From Glaciecola sp028401415 (GTDB lineage Bacteria > Pseudomonadota > Gammaproteobacteria > Enterobacterales > Alteromonadaceae), in assembly GCF_028401415.2 (NCBI RefSeq), contig NZ_CP171821.2, positions 434,001-498,000 of the forward strand: a DNA stretch of 64,000 nt, in the 5' to 3' direction. Position 1 is the stretch's first letter, and every line of letters begins with the position of its first letter. The notes beneath the pieces are model-generated. The model was not told the origin of the DNA and did not search any database. It worked only from the letters and a program-made list of their open reading frames with translations. A program made the translations under genes and the position numbers. Shown here in pieces: positions 25,974 through 34,493 of the stretch.

Positions 25974-27374
25974 ATGACTGATAACAAACTTGGTAAGTCG
26001 AATATGCCGCAGCTCAATTCATATAATGACTCAAATGAAGATTCAAACGGCGGCTCCTTTGACCGACGCACCTTCATCAAAGGAAGCGCCGCGTTGGCAG
26101 CGGGTGTTTCACTTGCATTATCGGCAAAAAGTTATGCTCGCATTTTGGGAGCAAACGACCGTATTCACAGTGCGGTAATTGGTGTAAATGGCAGAGGCAG
26201 GGCTTTGCAAAGAGCGGCTTCTAGTGCGCCAAATGCCGAAGTAAACGTGATTTGCGATGTGGATTCGCGCGCACTGGCGAAAGCAAACGATACCTTGAAA
26301 GAACAAACAGGCTCATCTGCGGTATTGATGGAAGATTATCGAGAAGTATTGGCAAAAGCGGATGTGGATACCGTGCTAATCGCGACACCAGAGCATTGGC
26401 ATGCACCAATGGCTTTATTGGCCTTACAAGCCGGTAAGCACTGCTATCTTGAAAAACCGTGTTCTCATAATCCTGCCGAGGGCGACATTTTAATAGCCGC
26501 TCAAGAAAAATATAAAGCGCTTATCCAAGTGGGCACTCAGCAACGCTCTGCTTTATCAACCATAGAGGCGGTAAAAGATATCGCCGCAGGCATTATTGGC
26601 AATGTGTACTACGGCAAAGCGTGGTATAGCAATAACAGAAAGGCTATTGGCGAAGCAAAAGAGGCGCAAGTGCCTGATTGGCTAAACTGGGACTTATGGC
26701 AAGGCCCTGCGCCAAGAGAAAGCTTTAAAGATATCTATGTGCACTACAACTGGCACTGGTTTTGGAAATATGGCACCGGTGAAATTAACAACAACGCAAC
26801 GCACGAACTCGATATTGCGCGCTGGGCAATGGGTTTAACATATCCAAACCGCGTGAGCTCTAGCGGCGGGCGTTTCCATTTTGATGACGCTTGGGAGTTT
26901 TACGACACGCAAGTGGTTAATTATGAATACGACGAGGGCAAGATGCTGTGCTGGGAAGGGCGCAGCTGCAACGGCTTTAATCACTACGATAGAGGCCGCG
27001 GTTTAACCTTACACGGCACAAAAGGCACAATATTGCTCGACCGTAATGGCTACACTGCCTACAACCTTCAGCGTGAGGTGATTAAGGAAATGGCTGAAGC
27101 GGGTAAATCGGCTACAACAGACACATCCGGCGTAGGCTTTTTAGATGGCCAGCACATGAATAATTTCTTTGCGGCTATCCGCACAGGTGAAGCGCTAAAA
27201 GCGCCGATTACCGAAGGCATTATTTCAAACAATTTGTGTCACTTGGGGAATTACTCTCAAGCGGTCGGCCGCACATTAAACATAGACCCTAACACCGGTC
27301 GCATTGTAAATGACGCTGAAGCAATGAAATATTGGTCTCGCGATTATGAGCCAGGTTGGGAGATGAAGGTTTAA
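25974..27374 (+). CDS. Tat-exported Gfo/Idh/MocA family oxidoreductase
   Basis: A 466-residue NAD(P)-dependent oxidoreductase. The ATG at 25974 has AGGAG 7 bp upstream. A twin-arginine signal (D-R31-R32-T-F-I-K followed by the hydrophobic LAAGVSLALS) predicts export of the folded, cofactor-loaded protein. The Rossmann nucleotide loop is AVIGVNGRGR, and the active-site lysine is in LEKPCSHN. The C-terminal sugar-binding domain has NATHELDIARWAMG. Paired with the DUF1080 gene 13 bp upstream, it probably oxidises the C3 hydroxyl of a glycoside in the periplasm, the DUF1080 protein then cleaving the product. This is inference from the known pairing. Confidence 0.88.
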   Translation: MTDNKLGKSNMPQLNSYNDSNEDSNGGSFDRRTFIKGSAALAAGVSLALSAKSYARILGANDRIHSAVIGVNGRGRALQRAASSAPNAEVNVICDVDSRALAKANDTLKEQTGSSAVLMEDYREVLAKADVDTVLIATPEHWHAPMALLALQAGKHCYLEKPCSHNPAEGDILIAAQEKYKALIQVGTQQRSALSTIEAVKDIAAGIIGNVYYGKAWYSNNRKAIGEAKEAQVPDWLNWDLWQGPAPRESFKDIYVHYNWHWFWKYGTGEINNNATHELDIARWAMGLTYPNRVSSSGGRFHFDDAWEFYDTQVVNYEYDEGKMLCWEGRSCNGFNHYDRGRGLTLHGTKGTILLDRNGYTAYNLQREVIKEMAEAGKSATTDTSGVGFLDGQHMNNFFAAIRTGEALKAPITEGIISNNLCHLGNYSQAVGRTLNIDPNTGRIVNDAEAMKYWSRDYEPGWEMKV

Positions 27375-27417
27375 GTTCTGCTCTATAAAGCCCTAGGTTT
27401 ATGGCTGCTTGATATAA

Positions 27418-27450
27418 ATGAGTATGGAGACATCCATACTCATTATTCTT
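27418..27450 (+). terminator. candidate terminator after the Gfo/Idh gene
   Basis: A perfect 10-bp inverted repeat ATGAGTATGG / CCATACTCAT (27418-27427, 27434-27443) with a 6-nt loop is followed by TATTCTT. The T-run is interrupted and the stem is AT-rich, so it could also be a protein-binding site. Confidence 0.5.
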
Positions 27451-27518
27451 GCGTATGTCAGTGCAGTTTTATAAAAGTAAGCCTTTCGTGGTTTGACACC
27501 TAGCTAGCAAGGACATCA

Positions 27519-28328
27519 ATGCGCAACACCATCACCGAAAAAGTGACTTATGTTCATCACTGGAACGACACTCTCTTTAGTTTTAAAACTACTCGCAGCC
27601 AGAGCTTTACCTTTGAAAACGGTCAGTTTGTTATGATAGGGCTAGAAGTTGATGGTAAGCCGCTGTTGAGGGCGTACAGCATCGCAAGCGCAAACTATGA
27701 AGAAGAACTTGAGTTTTTTAGCATTAAGGTGCCTGATGGCGCGCTAACTTCCCGTTTACAAAAAATTCAGGTGGGCGATGAGCTAACCTTAACTACCCGC
27801 GCAACCGGCACCTTAGTTCCCGGTTTTCTAAAACCCGCTAAGCATCTGTATCTCTTATCTTCAGGGACAGGTCTTGCGCCATTTATGAGCATTATCAAAG
27901 ATCCTTTCATTTACGATGCTTTTGAGAAAGTGATATTGGTACATAGTGTTCGCTATGTATCTGAGCTAGCGTATAAAGACTTAATTGAAAACGAACTACC
28001 TAAGAACGAATATTTTGGCGATTTAGTGCGTGATAAGCTGCTTTATTATCCAACGGTAACCAGAGAAGCCTTCGAATACCAAAGCGCGTCCGAAACCCCC
28101 AATGATAAAAGTCATCACACCCGCATCACTGAGCTTTTGCTATCCGGTCAGCTAACACGCGACCTGGCTATGCCTGATATCAATATCAACGATGATCGCT
28201 TTATGATTTGTGGCAACGATGACATGCTGCAAGACTTGATGAAAATCTTAAATGATATGGGCTTTTCGAAAGCGAATTCTCGCAATCTGGGCGAGTACGT
28301 TATTGAACAGGCTTTTATCGAAAAGTAA
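27519..28328 (+). CDS. fpr: ferredoxin-NADP reductase
   Basis: A 269-residue FAD enzyme that transfers electrons between NADPH and ferredoxin or flavodoxin. The FAD motif RAYS is at residues 51-54. The NADP pyrophosphate motif is LLSSGTGLAPFMS, followed by VILVHSVRYVSELAY and FMICGNDDMLQDL. The C-terminus ends in YVIEQAFIEK, the extension typical of the Azotobacter/Pseudomonas subclass of bacterial FPRs rather than the E. coli type. A 16-residue insertion (YQSASETPNDKSHHTR region) precedes the ITELLLSG segment. It is convergent with the TonB receptor gene. Fpr often answers oxidative or iron stress, but no site for that was seen here. Confidence 0.9.
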   Translation: MRNTITEKVTYVHHWNDTLFSFKTTRSQSFTFENGQFVMIGLEVDGKPLLRAYSIASANYEEELEFFSIKVPDGALTSRLQKIQVGDELTLTTRATGTLVPGFLKPAKHLYLLSSGTGLAPFMSIIKDPFIYDAFEKVILVHSVRYVSELAYKDLIENELPKNEYFGDLVRDKLLYYPTVTREAFEYQSASETPNDKSHHTRITELLLSGQLTRDLAMPDININDDRFMICGNDDMLQDLMKILNDMGFSKANSRNLGEYVIEQAFIEK

Positions 28329-28367
28329 TTGCTCAAACCTAATGTGATTAAATGGCGCAAAGTTAAT

Positions 28368-28396
28368 GCGCTAGCTCAAGTAATTATGGCTAGCGC
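28368..28396. terminator. candidate bidirectional terminator between fpr and the TonB receptor gene
   Basis: GCGCTAGC (28368-28375) and GCTAGCGC (28389-28396) form a perfect 8-bp GC-rich stem with a 13-nt loop between two convergent genes. No long T-run follows on either side, so termination efficiency is uncertain. Confidence 0.4.
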
Positions 28397-28407
28397 TATT
28401 TGGCTGT

Positions 28408-30591
28408 TTAAAACTGATAGCTCATGCTAAGGCGTGCGTTGATAGGCTCACCAATAGTGATATTGTTATCATTATGTGCAGAAGGGAAATAGTCTTCATC
28501 AAACAGGTTTTCTACGTTTAACTGAAGCTGTAAATCTTCTGATACCTCGTAATACACCGCCGCATCCACGCGCGTAAAATCAGGTAGTTCTACATTGTTG
28601 CTAAGCGATGTATATTGCTCTGATTGGTAGATAAGCCCAAGCGCAAACGCCCACTGATCGTTTGCTTGATAACGATTCCAAACACTGAGCATATTTTCAG
28701 GTAGTTGCGATAAGGTGCGGTTACTGACGTCATTGTCAATCACGCGGCCGGTTTCTTCACCATCTAGGTAACTGTAGCCCGCATTAATTTGCCAGTCGTC
28801 AGTCAAATAACCCACTAGCTGCAGCTCAAATCCGTTTGTTTCGGTGCCTGTTATCAGAGAGTTTTCAGGATTGAAGGGGTCTGTCACTGTGCCGTTTTCA
28901 CGCGTTACCTCAAAATAGGCAGTGGTGAATGCAAGCTGCTCGCTTACATTCCATTTGATGCCAATTTCACGGTTTTCAAACTCTTCAGGCGCTAAGGCTT
29001 GGCTAGTTAATGACAGGGATAAAAACTGATCGCCTGACCGAGGTAAGAATGAACGGCTCAAACTCAGATAAATAGACAGATCATCAGTTGGTTTATAAAT
29101 AGCGCCGACGCGAGGGGAAACTTCGCTATCGTCACTTCCTAGAAAGCCGTTGTTGCCATCTTCAATACCATTAGCAATCTCACGTTGGTCAACTACATCG
29201 ATATTAAATTGGTCATAGCGTAAGCCAGCGACAAGAATAAAATGTTCGTTGAAGCTGATTTCGTCTTGTACGAATACCGAGCTAAAGCTCACCTCAGACG
29301 CTCTATCTCTTACAAAATCGGTAAAGCTCACCGCGGGTATCACTAATGGGTCAGTAAACGCAAAGGTGATTTGGTCATCGTTGCTGTCAGCAAATAAGGT
29401 GTCGCGACGTGTATTGTTAGTATCTTGATTGCCATACTCGGCGCCAATCAATAAGGTGTGTTCCCATGTGCCAGTGTCAAATTGACCAACGGCATTAAAT
29501 TGCGCAATAAGGTTTTCGCGCTGGGTTTCATCTTTATAACCGTCTAACTTGACTGTGTTTGCCGCTTCATCAAAACCTGCGGGATAGAGGTTTTGATACA
29601 GCTTATCGTAATCGGCATATTGCAACGTGCCGTTAACTGACCACACATCACTTAACTGGTGATCAAGTCTTGCTCTAAAAACATGCGCCTGAAGCGTCGT
29701 TCGGTTAATGTCAGGTGAGCCAAAGAAGGTATCATCAAAACCCTCTAATGGAGGACCGTTTACCGATGGCACGCCGCGGTCAACCACTCTATCGTCATCA
29801 ATATACTCATACGACAACACAAGTTGAGTAACATCGCTTAAGTTATTTGTGTAGGTAGGGTTAATAGCAAAGCGGTCGCCGTCATACTCATCACGATGAT
29901 TATCTAGTGCCTCGTAGTATGCGTTAACTCGCAGGGCCTGCTCATTGCTCATTACACCATTGTGGTCAACGGCGATAAGCGTGTTAGCGAAGGTATCTAT
30001 ATTTGCATTTAATGACGTGAAGCTCTCGCGCGTATTTGCGGTTTTAGTGACGCGATTCACAATCCCGCCACCGCCTCCGCGACCGAAGAGCAGGGCGTTC
30101 GCGCCGCGTAAGATTTCGACTCGCTCCAAGTTATAAAGCGGGCGAAAATACTGAACGTCGTCGCGTAAGCCATCAATAAAAAAGTCTGCGGTAGTATTTT
30201 GACCACGGATTGTCATCTGATCTCGATGACCTTCACCTTGGCCAATAGACGCTCCGGGGGTGTACTGCAAAATATCGGCTATGGATACAAACCCTTGCTC
30301 CTGAATCTGTTCACTTGAAATGACAGATAATGACTGGGGCACATCCACTAAGAGAGTAGGGGTTTTGACTGCGTCCGCATTTTGTTGGCCAAAATAGGCG
30401 CCCCGAACAGTAATTCGCTCAATATCAATTTCATTCATAGCCGCAAGTGGTGACAGTACAGCTGATGCGGCCGCCTGACCACTTACTTGACTGGAATTCT
30501 GTTGCGAGAGATTGATAGCGTCATCGGCATAAGTGGCACAAGAAAAAAGTGCCGTCGAGATGGCAATACTTAATGGTAATGATTTGAACAT
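28408..30591 (-). CDS. TonB-dependent (catecholate-type) siderophore receptor
   Basis: A 727-residue outer-membrane receptor. The signal peptide is residues 1-22 (to ATYA). The plug domain starts with LLVDVPQSLSVISSEQIQEQGF and contains DMTIRGQN-like QMTIRGQNTTADFFIDGLRDD and VEILRGANALLFGRGGGGGIVNR, the pattern of the Fiu/PiuA type of siderophore receptors. A beta-barrel follows and ends in the C-terminal aromatic SMSYQF required for barrel assembly. It probably imports a ferric catecholate. A promoter overlapped by a Fur-box-like inverted repeat lies 34-70 bp upstream, predicting iron repression. No siderophore synthesis or exbBD-tonB genes are nearby. Confidence 0.92.
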   Translation of the reverse strand: MFKSLPLSIAISTALFSCATYADDAINLSQQNSSQVSGQAAASAVLSPLAAMNEIDIERITVRGAYFGQQNADAVKTPTLLVDVPQSLSVISSEQIQEQGFVSIADILQYTPGASIGQGEGHRDQMTIRGQNTTADFFIDGLRDDVQYFRPLYNLERVEILRGANALLFGRGGGGGIVNRVTKTANTRESFTSLNANIDTFANTLIAVDHNGVMSNEQALRVNAYYEALDNHRDEYDGDRFAINPTYTNNLSDVTQLVLSYEYIDDDRVVDRGVPSVNGPPLEGFDDTFFGSPDINRTTLQAHVFRARLDHQLSDVWSVNGTLQYADYDKLYQNLYPAGFDEAANTVKLDGYKDETQRENLIAQFNAVGQFDTGTWEHTLLIGAEYGNQDTNNTRRDTLFADSNDDQITFAFTDPLVIPAVSFTDFVRDRASEVSFSSVFVQDEISFNEHFILVAGLRYDQFNIDVVDQREIANGIEDGNNGFLGSDDSEVSPRVGAIYKPTDDLSIYLSLSRSFLPRSGDQFLSLSLTSQALAPEEFENREIGIKWNVSEQLAFTTAYFEVTRENGTVTDPFNPENSLITGTETNGFELQLVGYLTDDWQINAGYSYLDGEETGRVIDNDVSNRTLSQLPENMLSVWNRYQANDQWAFALGLIYQSEQYTSLSNNVELPDFTRVDAAVYYEVSEDLQLQLNVENLFDEDYFPSAHNDNNITIGEPINARLSMSYQF

Positions 30592-30624
30592 CGAAAATAT
30601 CTGTTAACTAGTAAGTGTGAGGCG

Positions 30625-30661
30625 ATGATAATGAATGTATAAATGAGAGTCAATCTCATTT
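30625..30661 (-). promoter_or_regulatory. promoter and Fur-box-like operator of the TonB receptor gene
   Basis: On the minus strand TTGACT (complement of 30648-30653) and TATCAT (complement of 30625-30630) are spaced by exactly 17 bp. The -35 sits inside a perfect 8-bp inverted repeat, AAATGAGA-GTCAA-TCTCATTT (30641-30661), that resembles gammaproteobacterial Fur sites. Fur-Fe2+ binding there would block RNA polymerase. Confidence 0.7.
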
Positions 30662-30792
30662 GCATTTAATTTTAAGCTAATGCATCGGTATCTAGTCTTC
30701 TTTTTTCAGTTCTTCTTAAAGTCTGCTAAAGTTCATTAACTTTGGATGCGTTTAAGCTTCATCACCATAATCGTTTTAGGGAACACCTTTGC

Positions 30793-31539
30793 ATGGCGAA
30801 AACCCTCATAATTAGTGGCGCGAGCTCTGGCATTGGATTAGCCATTGCGCAAAAGTTTGCTCAGGAAAATTATCAAGTGTTTAATCTTGATATTAAGACA
30901 CCAGATGCAATTGAAAAGAAAGATTCTGCACACATCAATGACGTGATCTGTGACGTAAAAAATCATGAGCAGGTACTTGCTTGCGTCGACAAAATTGCTT
31001 CATCGCATGGTATCGACGTGCTGGTATGCAATGCAGGCATGCATATGTCAGCGAATATCGAACAAACGGATGAGCAAAGCTTCATTGATTTGTTTAATCT
31101 AAACGTGAAAGGCGCGTACTCCCTTACTCAGGCAGCACTCAAACACATGAAGCAAGCGGGAGGCAGCATTATATATCTTGCTTCCGAACAATCGCTTGTT
31201 GCCAAGCCTAATTCCTTTGCCTACAACTTGAGTAAACATGCGCTTGCGTCAATGGCAAAGACGACAGCGCTTGATTACGCAAAGTATAATATTCGCGCAA
31301 ACGCCTTGTGTCCGGGCACTATCGATACACCTTTATACCAAAAAGCAATTTCTATGTACTGCGCTTCGTCAGGTATTGAGCCTGAACAAGTGCATAAAGA
31401 AGAAGCACAATTACAGCCGCTAGGGCGCATCGGGCGTGCTGAGGAGGTGGCCGCGTTCGCTTACTTCCTGGCAAGCGATGAGGCAAGCTTTATTACTGGC
31501 TCTTTACAAGTCATGGATGGCGGGTATAGCGCGCAGTGA
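30793..31539 (+). CDS. short-chain dehydrogenase/reductase (sugar or sugar-acid dehydrogenase candidate)
   Basis: A 248-residue classical SDR with NAD(P) loop GASSGIG (residues 9-15), NAG at 80-82 and the catalytic set Ser131, Tyr144 and Lys148 (YNLSK). The C-terminal ITGSLQVMDGGYS is typical. The ATG at 30793 fits the usual SDR N-terminus; the frame extends 17 codons upstream without homology. Its stop overlaps the start of an amidohydrolase-2 gene by 4 bp, and two more sugar-acid enzymes follow on the other strand. By context it could oxidise a sugar to its lactone or act on a 2-keto-3-deoxy acid. The exact substrate cannot be read from the sequence. Confidence 0.85.
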   Translation: MAKTLIISGASSGIGLAIAQKFAQENYQVFNLDIKTPDAIEKKDSAHINDVICDVKNHEQVLACVDKIASSHGIDVLVCNAGMHMSANIEQTDEQSFIDLFNLNVKGAYSLTQAALKHMKQAGGSIIYLASEQSLVAKPNSFAYNLSKHALASMAKTTALDYAKYNIRANALCPGTIDTPLYQKAISMYCASSGIEPEQVHKEEAQLQPLGRIGRAEEVAAFAYFLASDEASFITGSLQVMDGGYSAQ

Positions 31540-32441
31540 TTGATGTGATTGACCCTCATGTTCATTTGTTTGATTTGGCAAAAGGACAGTATCATTGGTT
31601 AAACTCTCTTGATGCCCGCAAGCGCCAATGCGTCGCGAAATCTGCAACGTTTGAGAGCCTAAGCTTACCTAGTTTTATGCGCCTAAGTGCATTTGTTCAT
31701 ATTGAGGCGGGTTACGATAATGCTCATCCTGTTAATGAAATGGCAATGCTGACAGAGCGCAACACTCTTCATCATAAAGCGATTGGCTTTGCTGATTTGA
31801 GCGCTTCTGAAGAAGCGTTTCGTCGTTCTGTGGATACACAAATGCGTCATCCAAATTTTGCTGGCATCCGGGATATTATCTCTAATATTTGTCATCACAC
31901 TGATAATACATGTGAGCAGCAACGTGCTTTGAAGCTCTTAGATAGCCCCGTTATTAACGCTAATTTGGACTATTTATCTTCAAAGAAGCATGCGATCGCT
32001 TATATATTTGAACTTCAATTTGATTGTTCTAATGCCTCCCTTACTGACAAAGTGATTCAAGTGTTTGAGAGGCATCCAAAGCTGAAAATTGTGCTTAATC
32101 ACGCGGGTTTTGCCCCCCTAGGGCAGCCTCAAGCATTTGCTCGCTGGGATTCATCGCTTCAAAAGCTCTCAGCTTTGACCAATATGCATGTGAAATGCTC
32201 TGGATGGGAAATGTCGAAAGACGATTATCAATTCAGTGAACTACGAGAAGCGTTGAAGGTGCTCACTCAGCATTTCGACAGTAAACGACTCATGCTTGCC
32301 AGTAATTTTCCGCTGACTGAGTTTGCGTATAGCTATACAGAGTACTGGCAAGGGCTTTTTGACGCTTGTAGAGCCCTTGGCTTATCGTTTGAAACCCTTG
32401 CTCATGACAATGCAAAGCGCTTTTATTTCACCACCACATGA
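31536..32441 (+). CDS. amidohydrolase-2 family protein, likely sugar lactonase
   Basis: A 301-residue TIM-barrel metal hydrolase. The N-terminal metal motif is DPHVHLFDL, and QYHWL is typical of the COG3618 lactonase group that includes L-fuconolactonase and L-rhamnonolactonase. Later blocks are FAGIRDI, LKIVLNHAGF, VKCSGWEM and LMLASNFPLTEF. The last carries Asn where some members have Asp (SDWP), a variation also seen in normal members. The GTG start overlaps the SDR stop (GTGA), so the two are translationally coupled. It ends 19 bp inside the convergent dehydratase gene. Function as a lactonase in a sugar-acid route is inferred from family and neighbours. Confidence 0.8.
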   Translation: MIDVIDPHVHLFDLAKGQYHWLNSLDARKRQCVAKSATFESLSLPSFMRLSAFVHIEAGYDNAHPVNEMAMLTERNTLHHKAIGFADLSASEEAFRRSVDTQMRHPNFAGIRDIISNICHHTDNTCEQQRALKLLDSPVINANLDYLSSKKHAIAYIFELQFDCSNASLTDKVIQVFERHPKLKIVLNHAGFAPLGQPQAFARWDSSLQKLSALTNMHVKCSGWEMSKDDYQFSELREALKVLTQHFDSKRLMLASNFPLTEFAYSYTEYWQGLFDACRALGLSFETLAHDNAKRFYFTTT

Positions 32442-33598
32442 GGCGAACGCTTAACGATGTCATCGTTAAGCTCAATCCCAATTCCAGGTAAGTCAGGCAC
32501 CTTGAAGCTGCCATTTTCTGGCTGATAGTCTTGTACACAAAGTTCGCGATTCCATGATTTAATCGCATAGGTATGGTGTTCATGAATTAAAAAGTTTGGA
32601 ATAGCCGCTTCAAGTTGCAAAGACGCTGCGGTTGCAACCGGCCCACCGCACACATGCGCCTGCACGCGAATATCGTAAACATCTGCGTAATCGCAAACCT
32701 TCTTCGCTTCTGTAAAGCCACCGCATAGCCCGACATCGGGTTGCAGAACATCAATACTTTGGTCTTCAAAATACGGTCTTGCATCCCAGCGATGGTACAA
32801 ACGTTCACCACCGGCGATAGGTACATTGACTCGGTCAGATACCTTTTTATGCACCGCAGAGTTTAAATAATTCACTGGCTCTTCAAACATCATGCAGCCA
32901 ACTTCTTCGATGACTGAGCCCATCTGAATTGCCGATGCACAACCCATCAGAGAATGTGCTTCAAAAATGATATCAACTTCGTCACCCACTTCTCGTCGAA
33001 TCGCACGTAAGCGATCGCCAAACAACTTCATTTGCTTGGGCGTAAACAGTTTAGTGCGATCAAAGCTTGAGTCTCCATTTTCATCATACACAATAGGGTC
33101 AACCTTAACTGCATCGTAGCCTTCTGCCATTGCTTTTGCGGCAGAACGTGCGTAATCGTCTGGAGATAGCATTTTTACACAGTCTTGTGACCAGTCAAAC
33201 TGCAGTTGGCTGGCGTAAGTACGCAAGTTGTCGTTTGTTTTTCCACCCAGCAGTTGATACACAGGCACGTTTAGTGCCTTTCCTTTAATGTCCCACAAAG
33301 CGGTATCAATCGCGCTCATTGCGGCGTAAAGAACAGGCCCTCCACCTAATCCCCAAAAGCTCTCTCGCAGCATGCGTGACCATAAAAGCTCTGTTTTAAA
33401 CGGGTCAAAGCCTAGCAGCACCGCTTCGCTAATTTCTTTAATCATCGCGGCGGCTGCACTGTGTCCCCAATCATAGGCTAAGCCCGCCTCACCAACACCA
33501 TGAATGCCTTCGTCGGTATGAATGCGCACAAATATGGGGTTCCATGGTGGACGCTCTGGACAATGAATATCGAAAATTTCAACGTGGGTGACTTTCAT
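32423..33598 (-). CDS. enolase-superfamily sugar-acid dehydratase (galactonate dehydratase-like)
   Basis: A 391-residue mandelate racemase/muconate lactonizing enzyme. The N-terminal capping domain contains VRIHTDEGIHGVGEAGL. Barrel motifs are IIFEAHS (metal ligand and His as E-x-H, where D-galactonate dehydratase has D-x-H), MMFEEPV, GGERLYHRWD and the histidine strand VQAHVCGGPVATAA. GERLYHRWD, VLQPDVGLCGG and the late HEHH segment resemble the galactonate dehydratase branch. Such enzymes dehydrate aldonates to 2-keto-3-deoxyaldonates. It lies 68 bp after the class II aldolase gene on the same strand, and its stop overlaps the convergent lactonase gene by 19 bp. The substrate is not determined. 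Confidence 0.87.
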   Translation of the reverse strand: MKVTHVEIFDIHCPERPPWNPIFVRIHTDEGIHGVGEAGLAYDWGHSAAAAMIKEISEAVLLGFDPFKTELLWSRMLRESFWGLGGGPVLYAAMSAIDTALWDIKGKALNVPVYQLLGGKTNDNLRTYASQLQFDWSQDCVKMLSPDDYARSAAKAMAEGYDAVKVDPIVYDENGDSSFDRTKLFTPKQMKLFGDRLRAIRREVGDEVDIIFEAHSLMGCASAIQMGSVIEEVGCMMFEEPVNYLNSAVHKKVSDRVNVPIAGGERLYHRWDARPYFEDQSIDVLQPDVGLCGGFTEAKKVCDYADVYDIRVQAHVCGGPVATAASLQLEAAIPNFLIHEHHTYAIKSWNRELCVQDYQPENGSFKVPDLPGIGIELNDDIVKRSPHVVVK

Positions 33599-33666
33599 GA
33601 AATCTAATGTTCCCTTTTAAATAGTTAACGGTTTGGTATTAATGCACTTATGATTTAGCTCTTCGC

Positions 33667-34449
33667 TTATTGGTCAAAATCAGGATATTGCCTTTTAACC
33701 CGCCGCATCATTGCAGGCCATGCTTTCTCACCACCGGTTTGCCCAGTATGGACGATATTCGCTTGGGCTTTGATACCGTCAATAATGCTTTGGTCGACAA
33801 GAATTTTGCTGTCATTAGAGGCTTGCATTTTCACCTGTACTTCACATGCTCTCAGTAAGTCATACATATGCATAAAGGCATCACCAATGGTATTGCCCAT
33901 TGTTAAAGCGCCATGATTTCTCAATAGCATAAAATTCGCCTTGCCTAAGTCTTCCTGTAAACGTTTTATTTCATCATGGTTGACTGCTAACCCTTCGTAT
34001 TGATGATAGCTCATACTTGCCAATGCAAAGGCGGAATACTGGCTGTAGGGGAGTAAACCCTGTTCACAACTCGCCACCGCTATCGCGTCAGGGTGATGTA
34101 AATGCATAGCACACTGCGCTTCGGGTCGTGCTATGTGAACGGCACTGTGTATAGTAAAACCCGCTGGATTAATGTCAAAGGGGCAGTCGGCCTGAATAAT
34201 ATTGCCATCAATATCAATTTTAACTAAGTTTGAGGCAGTGACTTCCTCAAAGGCTAAGCCAAAAGCGTTGATGAGCAAGTCTTCAGTACCGGGGATCCGC
34301 GCCGAAATATGCGTGTGTATTAGGTCATCCCACTGGTGCATTACCAATAAACGGTAGGCGGCTGCCAGTTCCACACGCGTTTGCCATTCAGCTTCGCTAA
34401 CTTGCGCTTGCAAGTTCATAGTTGGTATATCGTACATTGACTCTTTCAT
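33667..34449 (-). CDS. class II aldolase/adducin family protein
   Basis: A 260-residue protein of the FucA/AraD fold. It shows DDLIHTHISARIPG (the substrate-loop region), the zinc motif MHLHHPDA (His116, His118) and RNHGALTMG near the third histidine. Class II aldolases reversibly cleave phosphorylated or free sugar acids to a C2 or C3 aldehyde plus a keto compound, but some adducin-like members have other roles. It sits upstream of the dehydratase gene and may cleave the keto-deoxy acid that enzyme would make. Several nearby Met codons leave the exact start uncertain within about 10 residues. Confidence 0.85.
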   Translation of the reverse strand: MKESMYDIPTMNLQAQVSEAEWQTRVELAAAYRLLVMHQWDDLIHTHISARIPGTEDLLINAFGLAFEEVTASNLVKIDIDGNIIQADCPFDINPAGFTIHSAVHIARPEAQCAMHLHHPDAIAVASCEQGLLPYSQYSAFALASMSYHQYEGLAVNHDEIKRLQEDLGKANFMLLRNHGALTMGNTIGDAFMHMYDLLRACEVQVKMQASNDSKILVDQSIIDGIKAQANIVHTGQTGGEKAWPAMMRRVKRQYPDFDQ

Positions 34450-34493
34450 ATCCTTTTAAAACTAAATTTCCACCGTTCAACTTATTAGCTTGA

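Noticed and set aside
32281..32335. Loss of the catalytic Asp in the lactonase (SNFP instead of SDWP)
   Set aside because: I recall the same Asn in many normal members of the amidohydrolase-2 family, so it is not evidence of inactivation.
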